Shown: positions 13,118 through 25,086 of the stretch, one piece after another
Numbering within the stretch: position 1 is the stretch's first letter
Layout of the letters: each line of letters starts with the position of its first letter
Assembly: GCF_000003815.2 (NCBI RefSeq)
Contig: NC_049995.1
Coordinates: 3,696,885 to 3,760,884 of the forward strand
Source: Branchiostoma floridae
Lineage: Eukaryota; Chordata; Leptocardii; Amphioxiformes; Branchiostomatidae
Direction: 5' to 3'
DNA length: 64,000 nt
The notes under the pieces: generated by a model
The model's database searches: none
What the model saw: the letters and a program-made list of their open reading frames with translations, nothing else
Told to the model about the DNA's origin: nothing
Translations under genes and position numbers: made by a program

Positions 13118-16100
13118 ATGAATCGTTTGAACAACCTCGATACATTGTCAGCTCCCGAAAAGGTTGACATATCGATGGTGAGTTACGATGAACAAGGTCC
13201 GCAGTTGCCGCCGCAAGGCTCACCTAGCAATAATACGACATTCGAGGAGGCTGCATCAACGCTACCGCTCGCGCCGTCATTACAGAAGAGCTCAAGATGG
13301 CGGCTGGGTCTGCCGCACGAACCGACAATCAAGTCCTTCATCCTCTTCCTCTGCTTGCTAATCCTCTCTCAGGGAATTCTGGTCTCTGGGTACATCAACA
13401 GCGTCGTGACCACCATAGAAAAGAGATTCGAACTCCAAAGCACGTCAGCAGGCCTGATCGTGAGCGGATACGAGATCGGAAGCCTTATAGCCGTGTCGTT
13501 TGTTAGCTATTTCGGAGGGAAGTCCCATCGACCAAAGATCATCGCGTGGGGCAGCATCGTGACTGCGATTGGTTCATTCATCTGCGCGCTGCCGCACTTC
13601 ATGTCTGCGCAATATCGCGTCACGCTCACGCATAACTATTCGGATGGAAACTTGTGCAATAACGGGAAGTGGACGGATAACCACACCTCGGCGGAACCAA
13701 TCGAAGACGAGGAGGTTTGTCGGGACAGGCTGGAGAACTCGCTCTACATCATACTGATCTTCGCAGAAATCCTGATCGGAATGGGCGCGACACCCGTGCT
13801 GACGCTTGGGACGAGTTACATCGACGACCACGTGTCAAGGGAAAACTCTTCTTTGTACATTGGTAAGATAATTGTGATCATTAGTCAGCCTGTTTACATC
13901 TACTAAAGTGCTTATCTGCAGAAAGATACATTGTGGGTATGTTATAACTAATGCGTCAAAGTTGGGGGATCAAATTTTATCATTCTAAAAAAAAAAGATG
14001 AAACTTTATCAGAACCATCTTCTACAGACAGAGTCAGACCTACAGTTATTTTGACTTAATACCTTTATTTGGTTGCAACTTGCATCAGGCATCTCATTTG
14101 CAGTTTTCTGTCATGAATATCATGTAAATTCCTAGAATGGAGGGCTGTAAATAAAAAAGAAATAAAGAAATACAGGTTTTGGAACTCTTTCTAAAAAGTG
14201 CTATCATTCCCTTCCACCTGCATTTTCTCCTGATATGACACAAAAATCACTTTTAACATTGATGCTATTTTGTTTCCATCCTGTCGTGCTACCGATATTG
14301 TGCTCTAATAGGAAAAGCATGTACTCTTGACAACTTTCCTCACTCCACCCAGATGTACAATGTAGAAATGGGTACTCGACTTTGGTTGGGGTCCGGGTAA
14401 AAGGAGGTATAGAGGGAAAGGGGTTGGTTAAGCCACTGCAACTGCAGCTAAGGGAATACCTTCAAAACTTCTCCTAACTTTTACAGGAATGCTATACGCC
14501 ACGGGCGCGCTCGCCCCAGCGCTGGGATTTCTCCTGGGCTCTGTCTTCCTGAACATCTACGTGGACAACACGACCGTGAACATGGACCTGCTCCAGATCT
14601 CCCCTAGCGACCCACGCTGGGTCGGCTGCTGGTGGGGCGGGTTCCTTCTCTGCGGAAGCTGCATCCTGGTGCTGGCGCTCCCCATTTTCGTTTTCCCGCG
14701 GTCGCTTGCAAAACCGGAAAGTCCGGAACAAGGAAACGAGGTGTTGGAGTCTACAGCGATCAGCGAGAGCAATCTGGAGTTGTCAAAAAGGGAAAGGATG
14801 GAACAACTCGAGGAACAGCTTCGCAGTAAGTATGAGAAAAAAGAAACTAATTGTGGTAACAGTTGTAAATACAAGGGCTAAGCTTTTTCCAAACTGCATT
14901 TTCCAAAGCAGTATTTTTGAAAGAGGAAAAAAGCGTAGTTTACTCTCGGCTATCATGGGCTATTTTCATCAATATTTTGAACAATGAAACTTAAAGAAGT
15001 GTGTCCATGAAGCAAAAAGGCCAAAATTTATGCATGAACTTAAAATAAAATGTTGAAAATGAAAAGCTAACGTACCATCTGGCAGTGTAAACTTGTGAAA
15101 AGTTTTTGTCCCTATTTTGTATAACAGGGTCTACAGCATGCTATACACCTTTCTCACGCGGCAGCCATGATAGATCTAAAACGAGTTCAATGAGGCAAAC
15201 AAAAGACTGTCCATCATAATTAGCAGTTCAACCAAAGATAGCCTGGCAATTAGGAAATAGACCAATAAGAAAATGGCTGCATGTCCATCAAATATTTGCA
15301 TTATTATGTTTTTATTTTGCATCTCTTGAGACTATGGGATCCGTCTACGCTACTCTAAATTGCTATATCTTTTATATCTATAATACTTATTATTTGATCT
15401 TATATTGTGAAAAGTTGTGTGGTTTGGGTGAAAACTAAATGGCAGCTGATTTTAGAAATAAGTTTTGTCTGTTTGCCTCACTGACCTCGTCTTCGATCTA
15501 TCATGGCCGCCGCGTGAGAAAAGTGTATTATGCATGAGCTTAACTGTTATGCAGCAGCAAAAAGCAAAAGTCAGACAATAATTTTATGATAGAAGTTTCT
15601 GACACATTTAAGTCAATGCTGTGAAAAGATTGTCTGTGGCAAGAGCTGCATTTCTTACATTGCAAAAATGCATAGACGCTGTGCATGGCTGTTTGCGATG
15701 TGTTCAAAGCTAATATTGGCTGCTTAAACTAAGATAAAGTTACCTTTAAAGTTTGTAGAGTATCACAAAAATTATTTCTAGAAAATGCCATTTTCCATGC
15801 CTGCCAAATCATGGTCAAAATTTACAAGTTTGAATAAAAGAAAATCAAGAAACTGACTCAAGTTGAGGATGCAGTTCTTTATGTTTAAATTGTAATGATT
15901 CTTGATTTTGACGGATATATTAGAAAAGAAATTTAGTTTCTCAATGTTATTCAATCATGTGACTCTAAGCTAAGTTTTAGCTAAAAATCAAATTCAGTCT
16001 TAAGTTTGGATTTTAGTGAGACTTAAAAGTAAATTTGAATCATGATGAAATAGATAAAATTTGAACAAACAAAATCTAATTTTGTACAGAAAGGTTTATA

Positions 16101-19100
16101 ACAAATGCTGAAAAGTCCTCCAGTTCCTTATCAGAATGAACTCTTAGACTAGCTATGTACTACTTGTCTCTGCCTTTTCTACTCTTGTTGATTTTTACCT
16201 CTTGTCTGTGACGAATAATTTTCTTCAATCTACAGACCTTCAGCTTTCTCTGTTCTTGGTGGTGCTCCTTTTAGCTGTCATCCTCCAAAGGTACAGTGTT
16301 CTGAGAGCACCCACTCTACTACTTATTTTCTCACTACTATGACTCCCTAGCTCTACAGGTGGTTTATGCAGTGATTACTTTCCTCTACCTTCAAAATAAA
16401 AACTTTCTCAGTAGTCATTGAATCATCAGCCATGTGTTGAAATCTGTCTTGAATTTAATGCATTTACGTTTGCAGTCGTTTTATAAATTCATTCCGGCGT
16501 AGAAAAGAAAGAGGTTCACATTGTTCCTAAATTCACAGTTAAACAAAATCTGAAATGCAAGAAGAGATGACAATAGATTCCAAAATAAAACAGCTGAGAA
16601 AGTTTTGAGGTTTACAGTTATTTATTATAATATGATGATTTTTTCATCAAAGGCTGGGATTTGAATTCAGTCACATTGTAGATAGTTTTAAGACAAAAAG
16701 GCTAAACATAACTTTCTACATACAAAGTCAGATGCCTTTTCGTGAATAGTTACCAGTACTACTAATACTGTATTCCATGGTCAATCAAATCCTTTCGGGA
16801 CAAAATTTCCATGAAACCTTGTAGTTTTACGCCCAACCACCTGAAATTTGCATTGAACAACAATATGGATTGTTTTCCATTATTCTTCCATGGAAACAAA
16901 ATAAACTTTTTAAGTTTCTTTCCATTGTTACTCAAAATGGTTTGTTTGCCTCTATTATGAGATTGTTGTTTTCTTAATGTGGGTTTGGAATGTGACATTT
17001 GAAATGCAAAGAACTTGCTTTGATGTGGTTGGCTGGCTGGTCTGTATACATGTGAGGCTTGAACAAAAAGTAGGAATGTTGTAGTATAGACTGTTGCTTG
17101 TGCCACTGTCATGCTTCTTCTTGCTTTTATGTAGGTTTAGCCACACCAGTCTTAAGCCCCTGTCACACATGGTTGGGAGTTGGCAGTGATTCAGGTCATC
17201 CATGGTTTGGAGTTAGTCTGTAAGGTTGCCTACCCGTCTTTCAAAGTCATCTGCAATTGTCCAGTCAACTGAAACTTTTGTAAAAGATCAAACTCAAGAA
17301 AGTTTTATTTTGATTGGATGCAATCAGAGCAGGGAACTGGAGCTAAAGTAGTAGGAGATTTTCCAAGCTACTACCAACGCAACACCAACCATAGTTAGGG
17401 AGTTTTCGGGAGCAAAGCGGTAGAAAGGTCTCGAATGTATGACAGGGGCTTTATATGTTACATATTATACACATAATTACATTATATGCTTTATAAGGTT
17501 TTAGAAAAATATCTAATAGGAGAACTGTATTGACTGTAGTTTTTACTGTTTTGTGAGCAATTTTTGCCATTTTTCAACAGTTTTCAACAATCAAAACATG
17601 TAGGATATGTACAATCTTGATACGGTATGTCATTTGGAAACCTAGTCAGCTACAGTATTAAACATGGCCTAGAGAAAAATTAGGAACCAGTTCCTTTCAC
17701 CTCATGCATGCTCCATCCAAAACTTGAACAGTTACTAGTTTAGTTTATTTTATGTCATACGTGGGCCGTGATAACACTCGAAACAGGTGTTCCGGACCGG
17801 GTGATTATTTTCCGGATCGCACACAGGCTTCCATCGATTAAATAGAACATATTCCAAGCACTCCACTGCAAGCAAACAGAGTTCTTTTGTTCAAAGTTTT
17901 CTCAAATCCAATTGATGTTATTAAAGAACAAAGTTGTTCCCGGAGGTTGAAACAACGTGTCAATTTTATCCTCCTTATGAGGTTATGTTTGGCAATTAAA
18001 TTAGTGGTTTCCGACCTGGGTACAACACGGTACATTTTATATGTACAGTATGTACGTTGCTCTAACATGTCCCTGCCCCCCTCCCCAGGTCTGCCCCGTG
18101 CCGTGTGGAGACTGGTCACCAACGTCACCTTCGTCACCATCTCTGTCGCCTGTGCCATGGAAGTGTCCATCGTCAGCGGGTTCCTCACCTTCCTCTCCAA
18201 GTTCATCGAGCTGCAGTATGAGAAAACGGCCTCGAGTGCCAACATTTTAACTGGTGAGCAATAAGACTAATCAGGGTTCTAGCCAGCATTTGTCTTTCCA
18301 TCCTTTGACCAAATTTTGCTGCTTAGGTCGGAAAAAAAATTTGCCCATTCGGTTCTCTGTGACAGACAAAAATAGGTGATGATGATGTATGAAACAAATG
18401 ACATTTTGCAAAGCTCTCTAGAAATGTAACACAGATGCCATTGAACCAAATGATTCTACTCTACCAGCAAAATTTGCCCCTCAAAATGCAGGAAAAAGCG
18501 TTCTCAGATTTCAAAATTTTCCCTGACCCCGTAGGACGGTTGAGTGGAACTTCACTGAAAGCCTCTGGTGCTTGACATGATTTTTGTTTAAAATCCAGGG
18601 GACAGAAAAAATTCAGGCTGGCTATAACACTGATACCAATATTATAATAGCAAATCGTTCAAATCGAATGGTGGAGCCCAGGGCAGTACCGTAAGATACA
18701 GACCCGGGTCGGAACACGGATATCAAACGTAAATACGGACTGGGTGTGATACATCTTTTACAAGGTGAATTATTCAGTCATTTATAATGTAAAATTGACT
18801 CTTTTTACATTTTCAGGCGTTGTCGCAGTGCCGGCGGCATTTATCGGAATCTTTGGAGGCGGGTTCCTCATGAAGAGGTTCAACATCCAGCCCAAACCGG
18901 CCGCGGCGCTCACGCTGCTCTGTAACTTCATCTCCCTGCTGCTCATTCTTACCCTGTTCCCGGTGGGCTGCGGCAATCCCAGCATTCCTGGCATCACTGT
19001 GCCTTTCTTTTCTGACAGGTAGGGCCCAGGTTTATAGCCTGGTATCCATCTTACTCTAGGAACGAGCGCATTGGATAAGAGTATTCACCTTGCATTCGCT

Positions 19101-22100
19101 TCAAACCTGACTAAGCCTTGAAATGGCACAGACTACTTTCTCTGCTTAGCACTTTTGAGAGAGAGTTTGGAAGGTTAACAAAAACAACTACCAGTGGACT
19201 AGCCCCTACAGTAGTGGCCTGTGTGGTGCAAAGGCTATAAAAACAGAACTGGTCATGCAGCCCTGTAGGCCAATAAACCAAAAGGTCTGAAAACAATTTT
19301 AACTTTAAGGATTTAACCTCCTAAAGGATAAGGATTTAAACACTTAGCTCTTGTTGACTTCTTAGATTGGTTCAATTTCCCTTGCCAAACAGTGTGGCAA
19401 CTGTATAGAGTGAGATAGAAATAGAAATGATGGCCTTGAACATTGCCAATAGTTCCGATTTAGGTCAGAGTTACTGCAGTAAACATTCAAGCATTAAACA
19501 TTCAAGCATTTTAAACTTTGTCTTCATTACCTATGGGAATGAGAGCTTCTACAAAGAAGCAATTAAAGTCATACATTGTAACATTAAAACTTAACTCACT
19601 TCATATTAGAGCTCTGTGTTAACATCTACATTAAATTTTGTTGTTTTCACAGCTCATTAGGGACTGTGAACCTGACCTCCACATGTAACGTGGACTGTGG
19701 TTGCCCATTCGAGGGATACGCTCCTGTCTGCTACCAACCAGAACAGCTGACATATTTCTCACCCTGTCAAGCCGGCTGCACGCAAAAAAGTCTAATTCCT
19801 GGGACCAAAGTCAATGTAAGTATCATCTTAGTATATATGCATGTACATGCATTCAATTCAGGAAACAATGCGAAACAGTGAATCTGATATACCAAAAAGT
19901 TTAATAGATGTTTCCTGCATAAGTAAGTAGTAAAAACATCCACCTTATAACTCATCAAAAGACTGCCAACATTTATGAAACATTACATAATTCCTATGGG
20001 AAGATAGGATTTTTCCCCACAAGTCTATGCCTGTCCTTGGTGCTGAACGGTAATTCCATTGGTGTTATTGCAACACTAATTGTCACACTTTTGGTTGTGT
20101 TGATGGCATGCAAGAGGTTTGAAGTGACTTTCTTAAGGACACAACAGTAGGGCACAGCCCTAACCATAAGATCACCTTGCCACCATATTGTGTGCTTTTT
20201 CAGAACTACTTTCAAAGAATGACATGTGTGGGGTTCAAGCACTACCAACTGACCAGACTAACTGATCTGGACCTTTTAACCTTTCCATTAGTGCATTTGG
20301 TTCAGGACTTGGTGACCTGGGTTCGAATTTTGGGATCCAGGAGACTCTACTACTTGTCCTTTGTGTTTCATTTGTATATAAATTGTGTATTTTTGCAGAA
20401 CTACACAGGGTGCAGCTGTTTGACAGGCAGTGCCGGTGGCTCACATGGACAGATCACGTCAGGAAAGTGCAGCTCAGACTGTAACATGCTGCCTGTGTTC
20501 ATGCTTCTACTCTTCATCATCGTTCTCATCTCTACAACATCACAGGTCCCCGCTCTCATGGTTACCATCAGGTTAGTAAACAATCACCATGGTTACGGTT
20601 AGTAAATAATAAACAATCTCTACAACATCACAGGTCCCTGCTCTCATGGTCACCATCAGGTCAGTAAACAATCTCTATGGTTACTCTTAGTAAATATTAG
20701 TAAATAATTACCATAGTTACTCTCATCTCTACAACATCACAGGTCCCCGCTCTCATGGTTACCATCAGGTCAGTAAACAATCACCATGGTTACTGTTAGT
20801 AAATACTCTATATACAACATCACAGGTCCCCGCTCTCATGGTCACCATCAGGTTAGTAATCAATCACCATGGTTACTGTTTGTAAATACTCTATATACAA
20901 CATCACAGGTCCCCGCTCTCATGGTCACCATCAGGTTAGTAATCAATCACCATGGTTACTGTTTGTAAATACTCTATATACAACATCACAGGTTCCCGCT
21001 CTCATGGTCACCATCAGGTTAGTAAATATTGTTGATAGATAGTAAATAACTGGTGCGTTTACTGTCAATTTTTGTCATAGTTACTGTCAGTGAACAGTTA
21101 AGAAATCATCGTTAAGATATTTCAACACGTAGTAAATGAATGAGCCCGTGATTACTGTTCTTACATGTAACATGCATTGGCATAATACCGGTCATAAGCC
21201 TTATACCGGTCGATTAAAAATAGTGGAACTTAAAGAGATCTACACATGCAACAATAGTTATTTCTGAGGTATGCACACTTCGGACATCTAGGTGTCCAAT
21301 ACATAATCTACAAAGCATCGATAACAATGCATTCGAAGACAACAAGGACAATCTTGAATTTCTTTTGGTGACCTACAACTCGTGTAAAAGTGTGAGGAAC
21401 CGTTGCATAATAGCCCGGATCTACGGCTGAATGGGTCAAATTGAACGTACGCCGCCATTTTCCCGCCATTTTTAATGCTACGGCCAGCAGTAAAGTTTTA
21501 CGTCATAGCGGTTGTTACGGACCAAAATTAAATGAAAATTCTTGTCAGTATACGCCCATTTTCTCATGACTTTTTGTTTGCTCATGCAGATTTTTGTTTT
21601 GTGCAACTGCTAACAGGAAAGAAAGGAACAACAGAGGATGAATAAAGGTACATAGCGGCAGTTAATTGTGCCGTGTTTCGTTCGACCGGTATAGTGCACC
21701 CCCTTCCAACCACGCGCCCGTTCTCCGTGCAATTCCGCGGTGTGTTCCAATTACGATATTATGTTTTTAGCAGGACCAGAGAGACAAAATAATTTACACA
21801 GAAGAAGAGGCAAAGGTAAGCTGTAACAGCAACATGTAGCTGGAGAAAATGATGCGTTGATCATTTGCCAAATTAGCATTGCTTGAGAAATTGCAGTAAA
21901 CCGACCGGTATTATGCCAATGGATGTTAGTCACCAAATTTAGATCAGTTGACAATCTCCATAGCTATTGTTGATAAATAGTAAGCAAACGTCATATAGTT
22001 CTGTCAATAAACAATAAACAAATATCATGAGCTTCCTTTCAAAATGAAAGTAGATACCATATTAGCCCTCGGTTACTCTTTTATAGCAATAAGCAAATGT

Positions 22101-25086
22101 CATTACGTACAGTTAACTTTGTCATCATATCTAGAAACATGCTTAGCCTAATAGAATAGTATGCACATGTAGTTCCTGTGAGGGGAAAATAACAAGTGCA
22201 GAAACCAACACAGAAGAGTAGGGGTGACCTGGTGTGACTGAAAACACAAACCACAAGTCATGACAAAACCACATTACACCATCAACCAATAGGAAAGACA
22301 TTGTACCTTGACAGTGACTTTTGTTAACCTATGTGTTAACATGCAGTTTTTCCAAGTTTATGCCTGTCCATGGTGCTGAACAGTAATTCCATTTGTGTTA
22401 TTGTGTAAGGTAAAATTTCTTCTTTTTTGATCCCAGGTCTGTTAGCGAGGAGGACAAACCGTTTGCATTGGGGCTCCAGATCGTGTTCCTGCGAGCGCTG
22501 GGCTACCTTCCCGCGCCGATCTACTACGGGCGCGTTATCGACTCCACGTGTCTCCTGTGGCAGACGGAGTGCGACAGCAGAGGGCTCTGCTACGTATACG
22601 ACAACATCAAGTACGAGACAACTTTCCAATTCTAAATAGAGTTAAAGGAGTCCTAAACTCCACAAGAGGGTGTTATTTGCCAATAGATATCGATTTTGGG
22701 AATAAAACATGCATGCTATTTAACATTATACGATAAAATACTCACTAATCTCAAGTATGAGACAACTTTGAATTTTAGATGTTAAATGTAATTTTCCAAT
22801 TTTCTTCGATTAATTTATTTTTGCTGGACTATGATGTCATGGTAGAAGGCTAAAGACGTTTTAGACCAGGGGCAGTCAAAGGACTGGGTTAGTAAGTAGG
22901 TATAGTTGAGCAGCTAGAGAAGGGGTCTTTGGCTAATAATGCAAACTAAAGCAAAGCCACATTGCAATATTAGCTACTTCAAAAAGTATCATGCTTTGTT
23001 TCAATTAAGAATGACATGAGAATTACTTTTGCAGGGATTTGATTTTGCTGTAGGTAAAAAATTAGTGATTTTAGGTCACAGTTGAAACAGTTTAGGTTCA
23101 CAGTGAAGAGGTTAACTCAAACGCCATGAAGGCTAATTTAAAACCACCCTGATGAAAAAAATTTAAGTCAAACCTTGGGCCACAATAATATTAGATAAGT
23201 TGGGTTATCACAAGAGATTCTACTGTTAACACACAGACTTCCATAGATCTAGAATAATTTGAATACACTTAGTAGAAAATTCAACTGACAGATTTGACAT
23301 CGGAATTGCTTTTACAACAATGCTGAATCCAACATTTCCTGTAAGTGATAACTTTTGATGTTTATTCCAGGTACAGGCACTACTACATCGGCCTGTGTGC
23401 AGGACTGAAGGGGATAGGTTTCCTGTTCTTCCTCACAGCTTGGTTCTTCTTTAGACCCAAACGGGAGGATTCCAGTGATGAGATCGCAGATCACGAACTT
23501 CCCGGCGACAACATCTCCACAATATCTGGGCATATGGACCATCGTAACGTAGCAGGTAGGAGAAACATTTCCCCCCTTTTGTGTAATGGTCGGGTCTATT
23601 TTAGGGTTTACCTAAGGGTTGTTCCATTTTAACATGTCTCTTTTCTAGCTGTAGAACAGGAGACGTTGTAATTTGTAAGGTTTCTAGGTGTCCATTTTTG
23701 AATGCTATGATACTTGTTCCCATGGCATTATTATGCCTGACAGTGTCCTTTGGCTTTGTAGTATAGTACAAAGCACCATGCCTGTCCTTGGTGCTGAACA
23801 ACCAATCTATTATTTTTATTGCAACACTATGCCTGCATCAATACAGTTATTCTTTCTTCACATGAATAATAATTTTTCATGATGCAAGCAGGAATGCAAA
23901 TTCATCAGATCATCTGTTTATTCTGTGTTTTAACAACTTTGTAGAACAGACAAAAGCAGTTATAGGGATAGGGTTGTGAAAATATGGAAAACGATACCAC
24001 TCAACATTGGTGATGCACTCACAATCCCTAGGAAAAAATACAACAATTGTTGTGGACAAAGTTTGGTCAAACATTTTCACATACCCATTGAAATGAATGC
24101 CTTTTCTATCTTTGTTTGTCTCTAGATTTATTGATTTCATCTCTTTTCCCCTCTTCTTCTCTCTCTCTCTCTTCTGTCTCTTTACAGTTTCATGATAGCT
24201 GGTCTGTCCTCTCTCACTTCTCAGACTCTGTTGGTACTTCTTTGCCTACCTTTTTGGGGTCCTCACTGGTAACTATGTATAAACTAATGTAAATATAAAC
24301 CAACTTGAAATAAGAAAGAAACATACAGTTCCGTTGTGAACAAGTAAGCACAGTGCCATACTGTCAGCACCTTGATTACTGCTATTGCTTGTTAGACATT
24401 CAAACGTAATTTTAGGGCCTGAAAGTGTTTTTAGGATATAACAAGTGCTATATGTAAAGTTAACATGCATACAAAAATCGTAAAAAACCTTTAATTTTTT
24501 TTAATTCTTGGTATCAAACACCAACCAAATGAACAAATGCCAAGGAAATACATATTGGGCAGAGCTAACTTAACCCTTGTCCTTCTGAGAATTTTTTGCT
24601 AATTTAACCCCCCTAAGCTGGTTAGTTAATTAGATCATTGAAACTTGACATATTCTGTGCTACTGCTGCAGATTTACTTCCCCAATCAATGCGGTATGCT
24701 GTGGTGTGCCACATTTAAGTGAGAAATGCCCCAAACCCCTGGCATTATATATATCCATCCCATATACAATGTATGTACGGGCTCAGCAGAACAAGGGTTT
24801 CATGATGATGATGATGATATTTGTTGTACCTGCAGGTTTGAGGTCCTACATGGCAGGCATAGTCCACTCCGTAGAGTCACTCGACTCGGACTACGTACAG
24901 CACCACGGGGGCGGGTCGCGCCGCAACAGCTGGCACCACGACAATCACTATAGCAACCACGACCATCCCTACGACATCCAGTTCGGCCAGCGCCCGCGAA
25001 GACTCACGTTGCCGCTGTCGATGGACTCCATGTTGCCCTCGGACCAAAGTATGCTGTCCTTCGTGAGTTTTGAGAGTAACGTATGA
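13118..25086 (+). CDS. SLCO4-like: Organic anion transporter, SLCO4/OATP4-like (9 exons)
   Basis: Spliced gene for a 12-helix sodium-independent organic anion transporter of the plasma membrane. Exons: 13118-13862, 14487-14825, 18089-18253, 18817-19018, 19653-19815, 20399-20571, 22437-22610, 23371-23555, 24836-25086. All introns are GT-AG, phases agree at every junction, and the total is 2,397 nt (798 codons plus TGA), within the usual 650-800 residues of the family. The OATP signature (family form D-x-R-W-V-G-A-W-W) is seen as DPRWVGCWWGGF at residues 290-301, with C instead of the usual A. N-terminal half: IEKRFEL and SYFGGKSHRPK near helices 1-2, then SSLYIG across the exon 1/2 junction. 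Exons 5-6 carry the cysteine-rich Kazal-like extracellular loop. Exon 7 has DSTCLLWQ and VYDNIK, closest in my memory to vertebrate SLCO4C1/4A1. The first 70 residues and the last 80 (His/Arg/Ser-rich) are cytosolic tails. Start chosen as the first in-frame ATG of exon 1. Subfamily assignment is inference; family membership is very secure. Confidence 0.95.
15142..15529. mobile_element. Non-autonomous DNA element in SLCO intron 2
   Basis: Inverted ends of about 35 bp: tatacacctttctcacgcgg and gatctatcatgg with their complements, and an inner pair gaggcaaacaaaagac against gtctgtttgcctc. No coding capacity. Confidence 0.75.
17153..17453. mobile_element. MITE-like element AAGCCCCTGTCA in SLCO intron 2
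   Basis: A 301-bp element bounded by taagcccctgtcacaca and tgtatgacaggggctta, and by acca(t)gg(t)t motifs in the interior. Family unknown. Confidence 0.65.
18276..18628. mobile_element. MITE-like element with GTTCTAGCCAG ends, copy 2
   Basis: Second copy of the family at 6095-6406, with one mismatch in the right end (ctggctataac). It begins only 22 bases after the donor of SLCO exon 3. Confidence 0.7.
19653..20571 (+). other. SLCO exons 5-6: Kazal-like cysteine-rich loop
   Basis: Exons 19653-19815 and 20399-20571 encode about residues 484-596. They contain the closely spaced cysteines of the large extracellular loop between helices 9 and 10 (STCNVDCGCPFEGYAPVC, then SPCQAGC, then YTGCSC, then GKCSSDC), which in OATPs form a Kazal-type serine-protease-inhibitor-like fold. 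Two N-x-T sites (NLT, NYT) lie in the loop. The end of exon 6 (FMLLLFIIVLISTTSQVPALMVTIR) is the following membrane helix. The last 38 nt of this exon and its donor have been amplified in the adjoining intron (see 20534-21018). Confidence 0.85.
20027..20070. repeat. Dispersed repeat 'tgcctgtcc-tggtgctgaac', three copies in SLCO introns
   Basis: Copies at about 20027-20070 (intron 5), 22359-22405 (intron 6, just before exon 7) and 23778-23831 (intron 8) share tatgcctgtcc(t/a)tggtgctgaac and, in the first two, ggtaattccatt and gtgttattg. Class unknown. Confidence 0.6.
20534..21018. repeat. Minisatellite derived from the end of SLCO exon 6
   Basis: Six copies of acaacatcacaggtcccCgctc plus atggt(c/t)accatcag start at 20534 (the real exon), 20622, 20731, 20814, 20897 and 20980; the last three intervals are 83 bp. 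Each copy keeps the 38-nt exon tail, the cacag before it and the gt(t/c)agta donor after it, so splice-site look-alikes are multiplied in intron 6. Confidence 0.9.
21172..21926. mobile_element. Non-autonomous DNA element in SLCO intron 6
   Basis: A 755-bp unit bounded by atgcattggcataataccgg and the complementary ccggtattatgccaatggat. Several further accggt motifs lie near the ends. No open frame of note. Confidence 0.75.
24572..24799. mobile_element. MITE-like element ending 36 bp before SLCO exon 9
   Basis: Inverted ends taacccttgtccttctgag and ctcagcagaacaagggtt. The inner part (cttgac, ttctgtgct, tgagaaatgccccaaaccc, acgggc-cagca) recurs at 62693-62868. It lies between the putative branch region and upstream intron. 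Confidence 0.7.

Noticed and set aside
13574-14874. Antisense open frames opposite SLCO exons 1 and 2
   Set aside because: Shadows of GC-rich coding exons; codon structure and homology support only the plus strand.
16236-16290. Possible extra SLCO exon (LQLSLFLVVLLLAVILQ) in intron 2
   Set aside because: It has acceptor- and donor-like ends, but its 55-nt length would break the frame, and exons 2 and 3 join in phase without it to give a normal OATP sequence.
20534-21018. CRISPR-like array of regular repeats
   Set aside because: Eukaryotic context; units are head-to-tail copies of an exon end including the spacers, so a minisatellite.
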